NCBI GenBank assembly: GCA_030435675.1
Contig: CM059622.1
Coordinates: forward strand, 16,244,001 to 16,308,000
Reading direction: 5' to 3'
Origin: Steinernema hermaphroditum
Lineage: Eukaryota > Nematoda > Chromadorea > Rhabditida > Steinernematidae
Length of the DNA stretch: 64,000 nucleotides
Shown here: positions 1-11,200 of the stretch, piece by piece
Layout: each line of letters starts with the position of its first letter
Position numbering within the stretch: position 1 is the first letter of the stretch
Program-made: the position numbers and the translations under genes
Notes under the pieces: model-generated
Database searches by the model: none
Told to the model about the DNA's origin: nothing
Seen by the model: the letters and a program-made list of their open reading frames with translations, nothing else

Positions 1-890
1 CAGCAGACATAACAACGTAAATGAATTCTAGGACTGCTCACATTGACGGAAGGGGCCATTTATAAAACGTTCTTCGACTTCATTAAAGTGTAAATGCGGT
101 AGACACTATTTAATTCCTCTTCCGCCAAAACAATTGCATTTATATGATAATGAAGCACAATAGGTGATTACGGCTTACCCAGCCAGCACCGAATTTAGTA
201 AACAGGCTGCGTTGATGAGGAAGGAAATCCTAGAGTGCAATCCAAGGAGGGGTAGTAGCCAGATCGCCTTCTGACTTTGAAAAGGAGGAGATATTGAGTG
301 ATCGGCAAATACCATAAGTTATTCCATTCAAAAACACATCATCATAAAGAAAAGGGCCCATTCAGGATGCATATCTAAAGTGCGTTGTTCATAAATCGAA
401 AGAACTCGATAGGAATATCTCCCTGAGGAAGCTTCGTTCATCGATAAGGAAGAAGCTGGATTAGAAAGGTCCGGTGGTTACAAAGGACAATGGAATTTTC
501 GGTAAGGGAGCTAATTTAGTTCATTTCAGTGACACAGAGAACTCTTGTTTCTTAATAAGGAAGCGTTTCTCAAACAAGGGAACATCAGAAGAATATCAAA
601 GATATAGCATTCCGATGACATGTTCCCCGGTAGCATAAAGCTTAAAGTACGCGCATGCCCATTATCAGATCAAACGAGGATATGGATATGTGTAGGAGGG
701 GCAGACGGCATTTATGATTCTTTAAGCGTACACGTATGCACTATCACGACTGAACGCAGAGAATGGACAGATATGGATGTCCATGAATGGAAGAGCCTGT
801 GTCTACATGAGATTACGCATCAGCTCTTTCGAAATAGCTATATGTCATTCATATGTAATGGAATGAATTTGTCATTGACGGCTATGATCA

Positions 891-1510
891 CGTGAACATC
901 TAACATAGCTCATCAAATGACTTACACACCAATTCGGCTTAACTATCTGGAACGGATAGATCCAGCCTGGGGTCGTGTGCGCATAAACTAACATAGCTCA
1001 TCAATTGACTTATAGAATTTGATCTATCTTCGATGTTGATCACATGAACATCTAACGTAGCTCATCAAGTGATTTATTGAATTCGAGATACTAGCAATTG
1101 TTACCAAGCCACACACCTATTCGACTTAAGTGTGCTGGAACAAATAGAGCCAGGCTAGGGTCACGTGCGCATAAACTAACATCGCTCATGAAAGGACCTA
1201 TAGAATTCGATCCAGCTTCAAGTAATCTAAAAAAGGGCTCGAAATATACGAAATATAGCGCACGTGACCCTAGCCTAACTTTATACAAAATGATGACATT
1301 CGGTCACTAGGCTAACGATACTGTCAAGGGAAGATTCCCAAGCCGAATCGACTTATAGAAATCTACAAAAGAATTCGAGATACTGACAAGGTCACACTTA
1401 AGTATCCTGGAACGGATAGAGCCTGGTTGGGGTTACGAATGCCTACACTCGCCTGTCCTCGGTCAACCTTCAAGCTATCTAAAATAAGGCTCGAAGTAAG
1501 GCATTCGATC
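891..1510. repeat. Degenerate direct-repeat array with an internal 19-bp inverted repeat
   Basis: A unit of about 95 bp occurs at 931-1024 and 1119-1213 with a partial third copy near 1385-1455. The shared core reads as (a)cttaa.t.t.ctggaac followed by gatag(a/t).cc(a/t)g and then gcgcataaactaacat. A second motif, gaacatctaac.tagctcat, is at about 894 and 1048, and a third (ctaaaa.a.ggctcgaa) at about 1226 and 1478. The 19-mer aggctagggtcacgtgcgc at 1152-1170 recurs as its exact reverse complement at 1258-1276, giving a potential stem with an 87-nt loop. No coding capacity is visible. It is probably a decayed repeat or non-autonomous element. Confidence 0.6.
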
Positions 1511-2624
1511 ACTAAGGCACATAATTAGATGGTGAAGGGTATAGCAGTGGTCACGACTGTCATTTTCGCGGGTCGGTTTCGAGTCCTCAATGCGGCTACA
1601 CCTTGTACATAGCCTTTAGCGATTCATTAACCCATTTAAGACAGTCTACTAAAAAAGCTTTGTATTATAGAGCAAAAAACATTTTCGAAGTTATCAAACA
1701 TGTTGACCTCTATCCGGAACACGAAACAATCCCAAAAATGACGCAAATCACGGGCCTCCCTCTTTAGAGGAATTCGACAATTACAAGCCTAAAACACAGC
1801 ACTTTCAACTGGCACTATTCAACCCTATTCAACAACAACGTCGTTCCCATAGTACGCATAAGTTCTCCTTTTTTTCTAAGGCAATCACGCCGCGTCGAAA
1901 GAAAGGTAAAGGTCAGAGGCGGCCCAAAAAGAACACATAATCGAAAAACACAGTGTAATGCAACATGACGTCCAAGCCAAGATTAGATTTAGCTGTGACA
2001 CAATCGGTGAATGGGCGCTCGACAAAGAGGACAAGGAAGCACTATAATCGCTTTTCGACGGACACATGGGCGCGTAGAAGAAACGCGCAACGATCGACTC
2101 TTTCTTTTGGAACATTTCTGGGCTTGTGGGTGATAAAACCAAAAAGAAAGTGAGTCACGATCAGCAAAATCGATAGATCACAGTCAGATGGTCGACAGAA
2201 TCGGCCACATGACTGTTTTCACAGTGGCCATAGAGCGAAGATTCCACTAGAAAACAAGTTTTCGCCACAATCGATAAAGCAAAAAACAACACAGCAGAAA
2301 CATTTGTGCCCGTGTTCTCATAGGAAATAATATTCGTTGCGCACGCGCCGTCCTAATCGACGACGCGCCCCGACGAAGGGAGAGAGTCAAACGCGTCATG
2401 TGATCAGCTGGGCTGCGCACTTTCGTCATTCATTTGCCCGGTTACATAAATAGAACGCCGCGGAAGGAACGCTCGAGCTTTGAACTCTTCAGGGGATTCG
2501 AAGGTCTAGACGAAGGCGGCGTGCTTAGGAGACTATATACAGGCGGCTGTGATGAGATTAAGGGGCTTAGGAATACGGTAGCTTCCTTTCCTATGTGTTT
2601 CAAAGGTCTAAGCTACGATTATTA

Positions 2625-2790
2625 GACGTCTGGAAGTCAATGGATGTCTGGGAAGAAACGCCAATGCAAATGTCTAAAAAGTAAAAGTCTAGACTGCTGA
2701 TCAAGACTTTTGAGACTTCATGTTTACACTTGTAGACATTCATGAAGGTCTAGACCGTTCCAGACACCCATTGCAGTTTAACAAACAATG
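2625..2790. repeat. Fold-back (MITE-like) element
   Basis: The left arm contains gtcaatggatgtctgg at about 2636. The right arm contains the near reverse complement ccagacacccattgc at about 2760. Inside, tctagac palindromes and matching aatgtcta / tagacatt blocks continue the dyad, so most of the 165 bp can fold back on itself imperfectly. No ORF is present and I did not identify a target-site duplication. Confidence 0.45.
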
Positions 2791-3186
2791 AGACACCACC
2801 CAAACGGAACTCATACATTGACTGAGGGCCCGCTACCGTATACCAAATAGCAGGTAGACACGGTGAAGTAATAGCCAGACACCCAGTCCAGGAACATATC
2901 TGAAAATACTTCGACCAGCGGAGTTCAACCGAAACTGCTATCCTAACCCCGACGTGGGACCTTTATGAACATGACATTAAAATATTACACCAATCGCGGA
3001 GCGAATCCGCCGGAAAAGAGGAAAGGAGAGTACCAACAACACGATCATCGGATAAAGCATAGGATCAGGGGACAAAATAACGTAGAAGTTCAGGTATATC
3101 GTTTGGGAGGAAATTCATTAGAAGTGAGGGGACAGAGGACGAACAACTAGGATTTTTACATGGAGGTTATGCACAACAAGAAACAT

Positions 3187-4411
3187 CTAGTCCAAGTCCA
3201 TGTCGTTGTCCTGCATCTGCTGTAGCACCCACTTCGACGGGTCGATTTTTGAGCGACACACGGGGCACGTGTTGTGACGCTTCAGCCACGGCTCAATGCA
3301 CGGGCGATGGAACATGTGTCCGCAGTTCAGTCGTCCTACGTCGTCGCCCTCGTGTAAATGGTCCATACAGGTGGTGCACTGCTTGTCTGCCTGCTGGGCA
3401 GTGATCTGGAATACCATATATATAAGTATCTTAGGACAATTGACCTACCTTCGTCATCGGTAGGCGTTCAATGTCAGCGTCCGAAATACGATCGCTACGT
3501 TCACCGTCCATGCCGAGAGCCGAATTCAGAACATCCATGAAGGCCTGCGATTCTAGTCCGCCGGCTCCGAGGCGGATAGAAAAACCGCGCGGGCCACGGC
3601 GAACGCGTGGCTCGTCTTGTGCGGCTCCCTGAGCTTCTTCCTCGTTCTGTTGCTCATCGGCGCCGTTGTCGTCCACGACATACTGTTGAAGATTCTCGGG
3701 AAGGTCGCCTTCCATTCTAACTTCAATGCCATTTCGATCGATCAAATTGTGGAATAGATTCTGGATGAAGTCTCCAGGAACGGGCACTCCTCCTGGGCCC
3801 GGCATCTGCGGCATCGCTCCAGGCTGCTGTTGCTGCTCTTCCGCATTAGGCTGCTGCGGGGGCGCACCGGCGCCGAAACCGGGAGGGAATGCGGCAGTTC
3901 CGTCCAAACGAATGAAAATCTGGCCAGGAGCTCGCTGAGCCTGTCCTTGTTGCTGCTGCGGAGGAGCATCTGCAGCCGGCTGCTGACCAGCTTGAGCCTG
4001 AACACGCTCAGCATTCGCACCACCGCTGTGAATGAAATTGATGATTTGCCGAACGAGCTCATCGGAAATATTGGGTCGAGCCATTCTAGGGCGATTCTGC
4101 TCTCCTTGTTGCGGGGCTTGCTGCCCTTCTTGCTGTCCCTGCGCGGGTTGGGCGTTCGGCGCCGAAGTTGACGGGCGCCCGAGACCTTGGAACAGCATGC
4201 CGAATCCAGGCTGAAATTCGCAGATGAGAAAGATCACAAAGCGAGCACTTACAGGCATATACTGTGCGGGATAGTTATCCGGCCGTGGAATCTGCTCGAT
4301 GAATCCGTCACCACACCGAGTGCACTCTTGCACGCGTCCATGAGTATGGAACTGCATATGACACTGGTGGCAGAAGTAGTCCACACGAGTTTCCGGATTC
4401 TGATCAGCCAT
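3187..4411 (-). CDS. RNF126/RNF115-type RING-H2 E3 ubiquitin ligase
   Basis: Model: exons 4253-4411, 3449-4210 and 3187-3405 (complement), joined by introns of 42 and 43 nt, giving 379 residues. An N-terminal zinc ribbon (residues about 13-40, two CxxC pairs: CHQC and CTRC) matches the BCA2-type finger that binds ubiquitin or client proteins in RNF126 and RNF115. A long glutamine/proline/glycine-rich linker follows. The C-terminal RING-H2 has the order CTTC, CGHMFH, C, CPVC; this is the E2-binding module. In the animal family these ligases work in the cytosol on mislocalised hydrophobic proteins (with BAG6) and in receptor sorting; that role is inferred from homology. Human RNF126 is about 311 aa, so the linker here is longer. 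The start is the first ATG, 22 nt behind a gctttcag acceptor, suggesting trans-splicing or a 5' UTR intron. Whether the ortholog is RNF126 or RNF115 cannot be decided by eye. Confidence 0.93.
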
Positions 4412-5405
4412 TTTTAAGGCGGAGATCAGCTAATCTGAAAGCAAATCTTATTCAAACGATGACCACTTATAAGCACGAGCGGAGCGAATGGACGCTACTC
4501 TCCGGAAAACACGCATTACGCAACCCAAACTCAACAGGCAGGTCACACCAAGGAGCGCCGCGAATCGATTGAGATTCGTCCTGTGTGGCCGGCTGGCACT
4601 ATGACAACGAACAAGCCCTACATGGTTGAAGACTTCGGCATTTGTAGCGGCAAGAAAAACCGCACAACGCTGGCTTAGTCATCCCAATTCACTAAAATGT
4701 GTCACAAAAACGCTTAATTTTAAAGTAGAAAAGGTAGAGTAGAGTGCTCACAAACAACAGAGATGTTTTTGCGTGCAAAAAACAAGCCGCCAACGATGTA
4801 ATTACTCCATCTCACCGCAGCATATCGCATCAAACCGCCACAAACAAACGAGCGCGGCCGCGATGTCTCAAACCTTTCGAAGGCTGCGGGCATAACGGCG
4901 CGATCGCGTACTGACTAAAAAACACCATCAATTGCACAAAAAACACAAATATTGTTCACAGCATGGACATCGCAGCGCAACATTGCGCAATGTGCATCAC
5001 CAATCTCGTCCTCACCATTTGCGCATTCCTATTCAGACAGTCTGTCTGCCTTCGCACGATAGATAGAGACAGCGTCTGCAACGCACCCACGCCAATTTAC
5101 GACAAAAGCCGAGCTGTGCCGACAGACGTCTCAGACATCGGACGAGACACCTCTTGCCAGATGCGCGCTCACACATCCGCAATAAGGACGCAATCGCGCG
5201 GCACAACACGAGCGAGGAATGTCACGCAATGCCTGACTGCACCTGAAAGCACCGTACCAAGAGTGCATCAAATATATGATAAACACGGAACTGAACCGAC
5301 TGGTATCAAATCACGCGACGAGAGGGTAGAACTTTGCTCTCCAGCATGGTAACAAAAACAAGTAAACAAGAGTTCAACAACAATAACAACAAAATACAAA
5401 CAAGC
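4412..5405. other. Intergenic region between the RNF126-like gene and NOB1
   Basis: Both flanking genes are read leftward, so this region combines the 3' flank of NOB1 with the promoter and 5' leader of the RNF126-like gene. A gctttcag acceptor-like site lies just upstream of the RNF126-like ATG. The plus-strand frame 4963-5352 is open for 129 codons, but it has no domain and an unnatural composition, so I do not call it. Confidence 0.5.
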
Positions 5406-7094
5406 TCAGTGCTTCTTGCCGCCGCGCTTCTTTCGGGAAGGTCCGTACGCGTTTGGATTGCGATTGCTTCTCTGCCCCTGCATACTACGAAGTCCCAACA
5501 AGGCCGACCGCGAGGTGACGTCGTTGAGCGCGAACGGATTGTCGCTGAGCGGGTCTTGGTGCACCTTCGCCATGCGATTCTGCGGCATTCGCTGGTCTTC
5601 AAAAAGTTGCGGACGGACACCGTGCTTTCCGCCGGTCTTCTTGCCTGGCGCGGGAAGGGAGAACTTGAGTCCACGGTGCGATTTGAGGCGATTCCAGTTG
5701 ATGTGCAACTGCAGTGAGCCATCGTCGTCCATAGTGCACGCCACGCGATGCAGTGAGTCGTTGCCACACTTCGGACAGAACCGCTTAGTCATCACGCTTG
5801 TCGTTCCAAAACACGAGCGACACCGGAGAATGTAGGACTTGAGTTTTTTGATGCGCATGCCGTCCATCGACACTAGTCCGAGTTTCATGTGGAGCAGCAC
5901 GTTTTGAACGGCAAAGTCAGTCGACATACACGCCACCTTCACATTCTTCTCGTCGATGGTGATGGCGCCGAGCTGTCGGAGCGCCTCATCGATATTGTCT
6001 TCATTCAACCAGCCCTCCTCGTCATCAGAGTCGCTTTCTGACTCGGACTGTTCGGACTCCTCCTCCTCGACTTCTTCTTTCGTTTCCGTGCTCTCCTTCT
6101 CTTCCTTTTCTCCTTCCTTCTCTTCTTCTTTATTGTTGTTTTCCTCAGTTGATTCACCGTCGGTCTTGTTCTGGAACGAACTATAAAACGACCAAAAACA
6201 AATAAAACTTGCCTTCGTTTTTGGCATCACAAATCCTGCCATTGTGGACATCTCCTTTAGAAGCGATCGATGGCTTGGCACGAGTTCCACCTTCCTTTGG
6301 ATGTCATAATTGACGCTGTCCTTGCCGCAGTTCTCGACATGGAGTTCGTGTGTGAGGGCAATCACTTGAATATCGATGGCCGACAAGGATCCATAATCAC
6401 CGGTTTTCTTAGCGGCTTCGGAAACTGAAAAACGAAATAATTGGAAAATTATGATGCAACACATCGGATCATTGATGTTCCGGAATGTTCGAGAATTTTT
6501 CACCAAATAGAACATTCTAGAATGAATAAAAAGTTCAATCAGGTTCAAGGTTCACACTGATGGACATTGTCAGTGCGCATTCATCGTTTCATTAAAAAAA
6601 ATATAGGTAAAAGCCAGCAAACTTGCCTTCCCCATTAACGGATTCAACCGCTCTCTGCACCGCGGACTCCACAAATGAAATTTTTCCTTCGCAAGCCGGT
6701 TTTGTAGGATTTCTAGACACAGACTACGAATGTCCCAGTTCAGTAGCCCCATATTCCCACGGAGAACGGTCGCTACAGAAAACGCGGAGCTCTTTCCGTC
6801 AATTTTAGCAAACCTTCGCACACAAACATACCATCAGTGATCGAATTAGGAGAAGGCTCTCGCAGGTGGATCTCGTACGGGAGCGCAGCGATCCTCAGGC
6901 GCGTCTTCTTGTCGCGCAGCTCGCTGATCACCTGCGGCACAGTGTAGATTACAGAGCCGACGTCCTGAAGAGCACGCACAATTTCGTCATCGGAAACGTC
7001 AAGTTTCGCAACTTACGTGAAGCGGCGCATTTTTGATCAGGCAGCAGGCGTCGACGACCAAATGGTGAACGGGGACTTCATCGGGCGACTTCAT
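5406..7094 (-). CDS. nob1: NOB1, 20S pre-rRNA D-site endonuclease
   Basis: Model: exons 7017-7094, 6832-6964, 6213-6424 and 5406-6170 (complement), 395 residues. NOB1 is the PIN-domain nuclease that cuts at the 3' end of 18S rRNA in cytoplasmic pre-40S particles. The PIN domain opens with VVDA (Asp15, a metal-binding acidic residue of the family). The segment LREPSPNSITD joins VSEAAKKTGDY across intron 2 and aligns without gaps to the family. An acidic insert follows, then a zinc ribbon (CRSC...CPKC), GGK-rich sequence and the usual basic C-terminus with NPNA and a Lys-rich end. Intron 1 is 52 nt, intron 2 is 407 nt, and intron 3 (6171-6212) is 42 nt with a GC donor (AAG|GCAAGT) and a ttccag acceptor. 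Intron 3 is a multiple of three and free of stops, so retention would give 409 residues. The start ATG is preceded by cttcag|gtaaaa. Human NOB1 is about 412 aa. Confidence 0.96.
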
Positions 7095-7354
7095 TTTTAC
7101 CTGAAGCAGTGCCGTAGATAAGAAATACAAAGTCCAAAAAGGTGGCACACGGAAGACGCGTGAGCGGAAACGGCGATGAATCCAAAAATCGCTGAGAGCA
7201 GCTGAGCTTTCTAAGGGGTCTCGACGGGAAGCGCCTGCGGCGAGAGGGTACAGTTGCCCGATTCAAAATATAATTTGCGGAGCAGCTGTTTTCGGGTTGT
7301 TTTTCACGATGTTTGCAACATTTCTATTGTCAAAACATAGAAGTAATTAGTTCT

Positions 7355-7489
7355 TTAGATAGGCTGAATTTGGACAGCAACTGTCGCTATTGTCATACCA
7401 GCAAGAATCACAGAAATAGACAAAAGGTTTTTTTTTCCGGGGAATCCAGACTGTCCGGGCTGTACATCGGGACCGGGCTTTTTGGCCAT
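7355..7489 (-). CDS. Possible 44-aa single-pass membrane microprotein
   Basis: This small frame starts at an ATG three bases behind a gtgtcag acceptor-like site, the arrangement seen at most starts in this window. It encodes a short basic, Gly/Pro-rich N-terminus (begins MAKKPGPDVQPGQ) and then a hydrophobic stretch (LLSISVILAGMTIATVAV, about residues 22-39) long enough to span a membrane, ending QIQPI and stop. I do not recognise the family. Small mitochondrial or ER subunits have this shape, but nothing here proves function. It is on the NOB1 strand, 260 bp upstream of NOB1. A run of eight A on the coding strand invites sequencing or assembly error, and an alternative frame downstream of it is also open for 28 codons. 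Confidence 0.35.
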   Translation of the reverse strand: MAKKPGPDVQPGQSGFPGKKNLLSISVILAGMTIATVAVQIQPI

Positions 7490-7737
7490 TCTCTGACACC
7501 CATCTTTGTGGAGATGAATTCCTACGATGTAGCATTTGCAGGATGAGCTGCGATAATCAGGGCTGCTCGGAGCAGTTGCAGTATTGTCAACTGTCATTGA
7601 TGAGTAATTCTTGCGAAATAGCAAACAGCTGTTTTTGGATTTTTTGTCCAACTGTCCCTCCAAACAAGAAAACGCAAAAATTCAATTTTTGATTCAAGTC
7701 TTGAAGGTTAACAACTTTGTGTCTGCTGGATGTACGA

Positions 7738-7808
7738 GCATCGGTGGTTCAGTGGTAGAATGCTCGCCTGCCACGCGGGCGGCCCGGGTTCGATTCCCGG
7801 CCGATGCA
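7738..7808 (+). tRNA. tRNA-Gly (anticodon GCC)
   Basis: A 71-nt cloverleaf: acceptor stem GCATCGG/CCGATGC, D-arm TGGTTCAGTGGTAGAAT, anticodon stem-loop CTCGC-CTGCCAC-GCGGG with anticodon GCC, T-arm CCGGG-TTCGATT-CCCGG and discriminator A. The A box and the B box (GGTTCGATTCC) are canonical. A T-run (ttttttt from about 7811) follows directly and fits a Pol III terminator. The copy at 47004-47074 is identical. It lies between the divergent NOB1 and WFS1 genes. Confidence 0.98.
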
Positions 7809-8264
7809 AGTTTTTTTCATTTTTCAGTGTCCTCTTAAATATTTTATGTGCTCTTTTTCTGCCGCCCAAACATCATTAAGTCTTTACTATCGTCCCATTA
7901 CTGTCATAATGATCGAATGTTTGGTTCCAGCTGTCAAAATGTTTACATATTTTTCATTACTTAGGCTTAGTTTGTGTTTTTCATTAACACTCTTATCTCT
8001 CCTGTTATGAAGACATGCGCAATGCGATAATTCAACCTCTAGAGTCGACTTTGTGCATTTCAAAACCCTCAGCGAACAGTCGCAAATGTAAACAACAGTC
8101 GCGCCACAGTGAGTGCCCGTCCGCGTCAGGATGTGCGTGTTGAAGGGCGCCTCTGTGGGTGTTTTTTCATTTATCAGCCTTTCTTCTGCTCGCTCGGCCA
8201 CTGTGCCGCCGCTCTCGAGCCGGCCCTCCCTCCGTCAGTCGTCAATTTCACTGTTTCAGCGACG

Positions 8265-11200
8265 ATGGACCGACTCTTGGCCACCGATCGGCCGAATCTG
8301 GATTCATCGGACGACGAGCATGGCCGCCAACCGTCCTTCCAAAGCAGAAGCAGTAAGCTTAAGCTGGAAAATGGTCAACTCTTGAAATTCAGAGGACTGG
8401 TCACGGAACACGGCGAAGCGGATGTTCCGACTGCTTCGCAAGCGTTCCGGTCAAACTCCGAGCTCTCGAGAAGGTCTTCGACAGCTGATCAACGAAGTGG
8501 AACGTGATCAGATCACACAGAAAGGTCAGTATAGCCGGCCGACCCAAAAAATCGGTCTTTGTAGAGTTAATCGAGAAAATGGCCGAAAGTGTGGACATGG
8601 AAGACGCGATGGCCGGCGACACAAGAGAAGAGGAGTTTGTCAGTGGCGTTAGTAACATGCTAGAGGATGAATCCGAGTTCTCGAGCCTCTTCTCTAATGT
8701 AATTTATCAAAGTGGTCGTCAAAGGTTGAAAATTGGCTTCAGAGGCTCTTTTCTGTGGATGCCTTTGTGGAGTACTTGCTTAGGAAGCTACAGCAACAGT
8801 GGAAGAATCTCTTCTATGCGATTTTCCCAATGCATCAGATTCAAACGTTGATTCTTATCTGCTTCGTGCAGTTTTTGAGGTAAGAAACGCTGGATTCTAA
8901 GAATACATGTACGGGAAAAAAGGATATTTTTGATGTATAGTAGGACTTGAGCGAAGTGTAGCAGTTTTCAGGAACCTATTAAGTGATTGACGAATGAGAA
9001 CAGGCGCCTTACAGCAGATGCATTTTTTATAAATATCCTTGAAAAAGTTGTTATTTATTGACGAGGTCAACTTTGTACATTTCAAAGTGAAAAAGAAAGA
9101 AACAGCAGCAATGGAAGTTACGGTAACGGAATTCCAGACCACAAAAAAAAAGACAAAATATTGGACCGAGGGGTAATGCGAAGCAGATTCGATACATAGC
9201 CTTGCGACCATTTTCGCTCCTGTTTACTTTCGCCGCGATGTCAGCCCAAGCAACCGTCGGAAATCGGAGACTTGGTTCCTAACCGGCAATTTAAAATTGC
9301 ATGCCACGAGCCGGGATCGAACCGGCGACCTTTAGATCTTCAGTCTAACGCTCTCCCAACTGAGCTATCATGGCGCATAAAGGATCAGCGCTAGGAAGCT
9401 ATATCATTGGGACAACTGAGATTACTTTCAACAATTTCAGTCACTTTGCTACCGTAATCTCACTACCGTATCCAGAATTTTGTGAAATTATCCGCTTTCA
9501 AAAAAATTTGGAAAAATGCGAATTTTTGCGAACAGGAGCCTCTTTTTATGACTGTTTTTTTTTCAAAAAATGTAATTTTCAGCGTGCACACGATTATCCA
9601 GACCCTTCCCGTCATCGCCTGTTTCATCTCTTTCTTCTCCATGATCTACTTCACCCTAAAGATGTTCCACAACAAGAAGATTCTCAGAGAACGAAAAGTG
9701 TGGCGCCGCCTTCTCCATCTCTTTTCCGAGAGAGCACAGTCTCCAGATGTGGAACTTCCCCCAACCATCGAGGAAGAAGAGGACACCAATATCGAGATCG
9801 ATGAGGAAATTAGTGAATCTGTAAGATCTGGCCAACCCCGCCAATTTGGCCAAAAGCCCTGTTTTAGGGAAGTAGGTTCGTGACAGATTCTTGGGATCCC
9901 TATATCAACTTCTTCCTCTCTCTTTTCGTATTCATCCTTGCTCTCGGGGCCGCCGAGAAAAGAGTGCCGATTCCGGTGCTCTTCTGTGGAATCTCCTTCT
10001 TCTGCTGCTGCCTCTGTTTCGTCGCCTTAGCCGATAAGTCCGACAAATTCGCATTGGTCGCCATCACGGCTAACTTCCTTTCCTGGTAGGAGCTTTGACG
10101 AAAACATGATCTATGGTCTCCTTACAGTGTCCACGTGATTCTGGCCAAAATGCATTTTACCGTCGGCCGCTGGTTCATTTGGCGACCCGTCATCGAATGG
10201 CGACTCGGGTTCATCCATTTCTCCATAGGAATCCCTTCCTTGGCTCTGCTGGTTGTTCCGGCAGTTTTCGTCATTATGGCCCGGAAGAGGAAGTCCTGGC
10301 TTGGTGTGGCTCACCTTATCGTGCCCCATATCGTAAGTATGACAGTCCAACACAAAGAAATATATATGAATCGATGATACCTTCCCCTGCCTTTCGGTAG
10401 TGAATGCATGAACAACTGACCCTAAAATTGTCTTAAGTCAGGAGCCAAATTTGGCCTTAAAGATGTCACATCTATACTTTAGTAGGTGCCTGTAGCCTCT
10501 AATTTTCGTCGCATACACCTCTGGAATTCCGAGTAGATGCACCTAGGTCGATGTTTTTAGCACGGTCAAAGATTGACTGGAAGACGCTCTTTATTACGGC
10601 CTTCTTTCATCCCCTTTAGGTCTGCGTATTCTGGTCGGATGTAGCCGTCACGCTTCTCCTAATCGGCTGGAAGGGATTCAACTTCAACGGACTCGTGCTC
10701 ACCTTGGCTATCATCTCCTTATTAATGGTTCCATCTGTCTTGGGCGCCGTCTTCGCCATCGCCCTTCTTATTGGACAAATTCGCTCATCCATAGATATCG
10801 TCAGTAGTTATGGATGCGCAAGATAATCACCTTCTTTAGGTCAGTGGATTGAAAGCCCTCTTCACTCTCTTCGTTCTGTGTCTTCCCTTCCTTGCATACC
10901 GTCTCTACAAACTACTATCCAAAAGATACAACTTCGAAGGTAGATCTTTAGCAGAGTGTTAGAGGCATATGCTCAACATTTTCAGCATTTGCTGGCGATT
11001 CAAAGAAGCGAAAGTGGGTGCTGCTATGCGTGTACATCTCCCTGCTGCTCATGTCGATCAGCTTCCTCTACCAGGGCCAAATCGCTCAAGACGCCACTGC
11101 CGATATCACAAACATGACCTGGTCGAAGTTCCATCAACACTGTGCCTTCACGGACCCTTCTACGGTCAAACAGCAGATCGACTGCAGCCAACTGAAAGGA

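Larger units (their letters stand above)
1..3186. other. Gene-free repeat-bearing DNA upstream of the RNF126-like gene
   Basis: No open frame here exceeds about 90 codons and none shows a recognisable domain or a plausible chain of splice sites. The stretch holds degenerate direct repeats (about 890-1500) and a fold-back element (about 2625-2790), listed separately. It lies downstream of the RNF126-like gene, which is read away from it, so 3' UTR sequence may extend leftward from 3187, but I see no clear polyadenylation hexamer. Confidence 0.6.

Noticed and set aside
891..1510. CRISPR-like repeat array
   Set aside because: Units are unequal, diverged and irregularly spaced in an intron-rich eukaryotic genome; this is ordinary repeat decay.
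4963..5352. 129-codon plus-strand frame between two genes
   Set aside because: No domain, unnatural composition and no splice or leader context.
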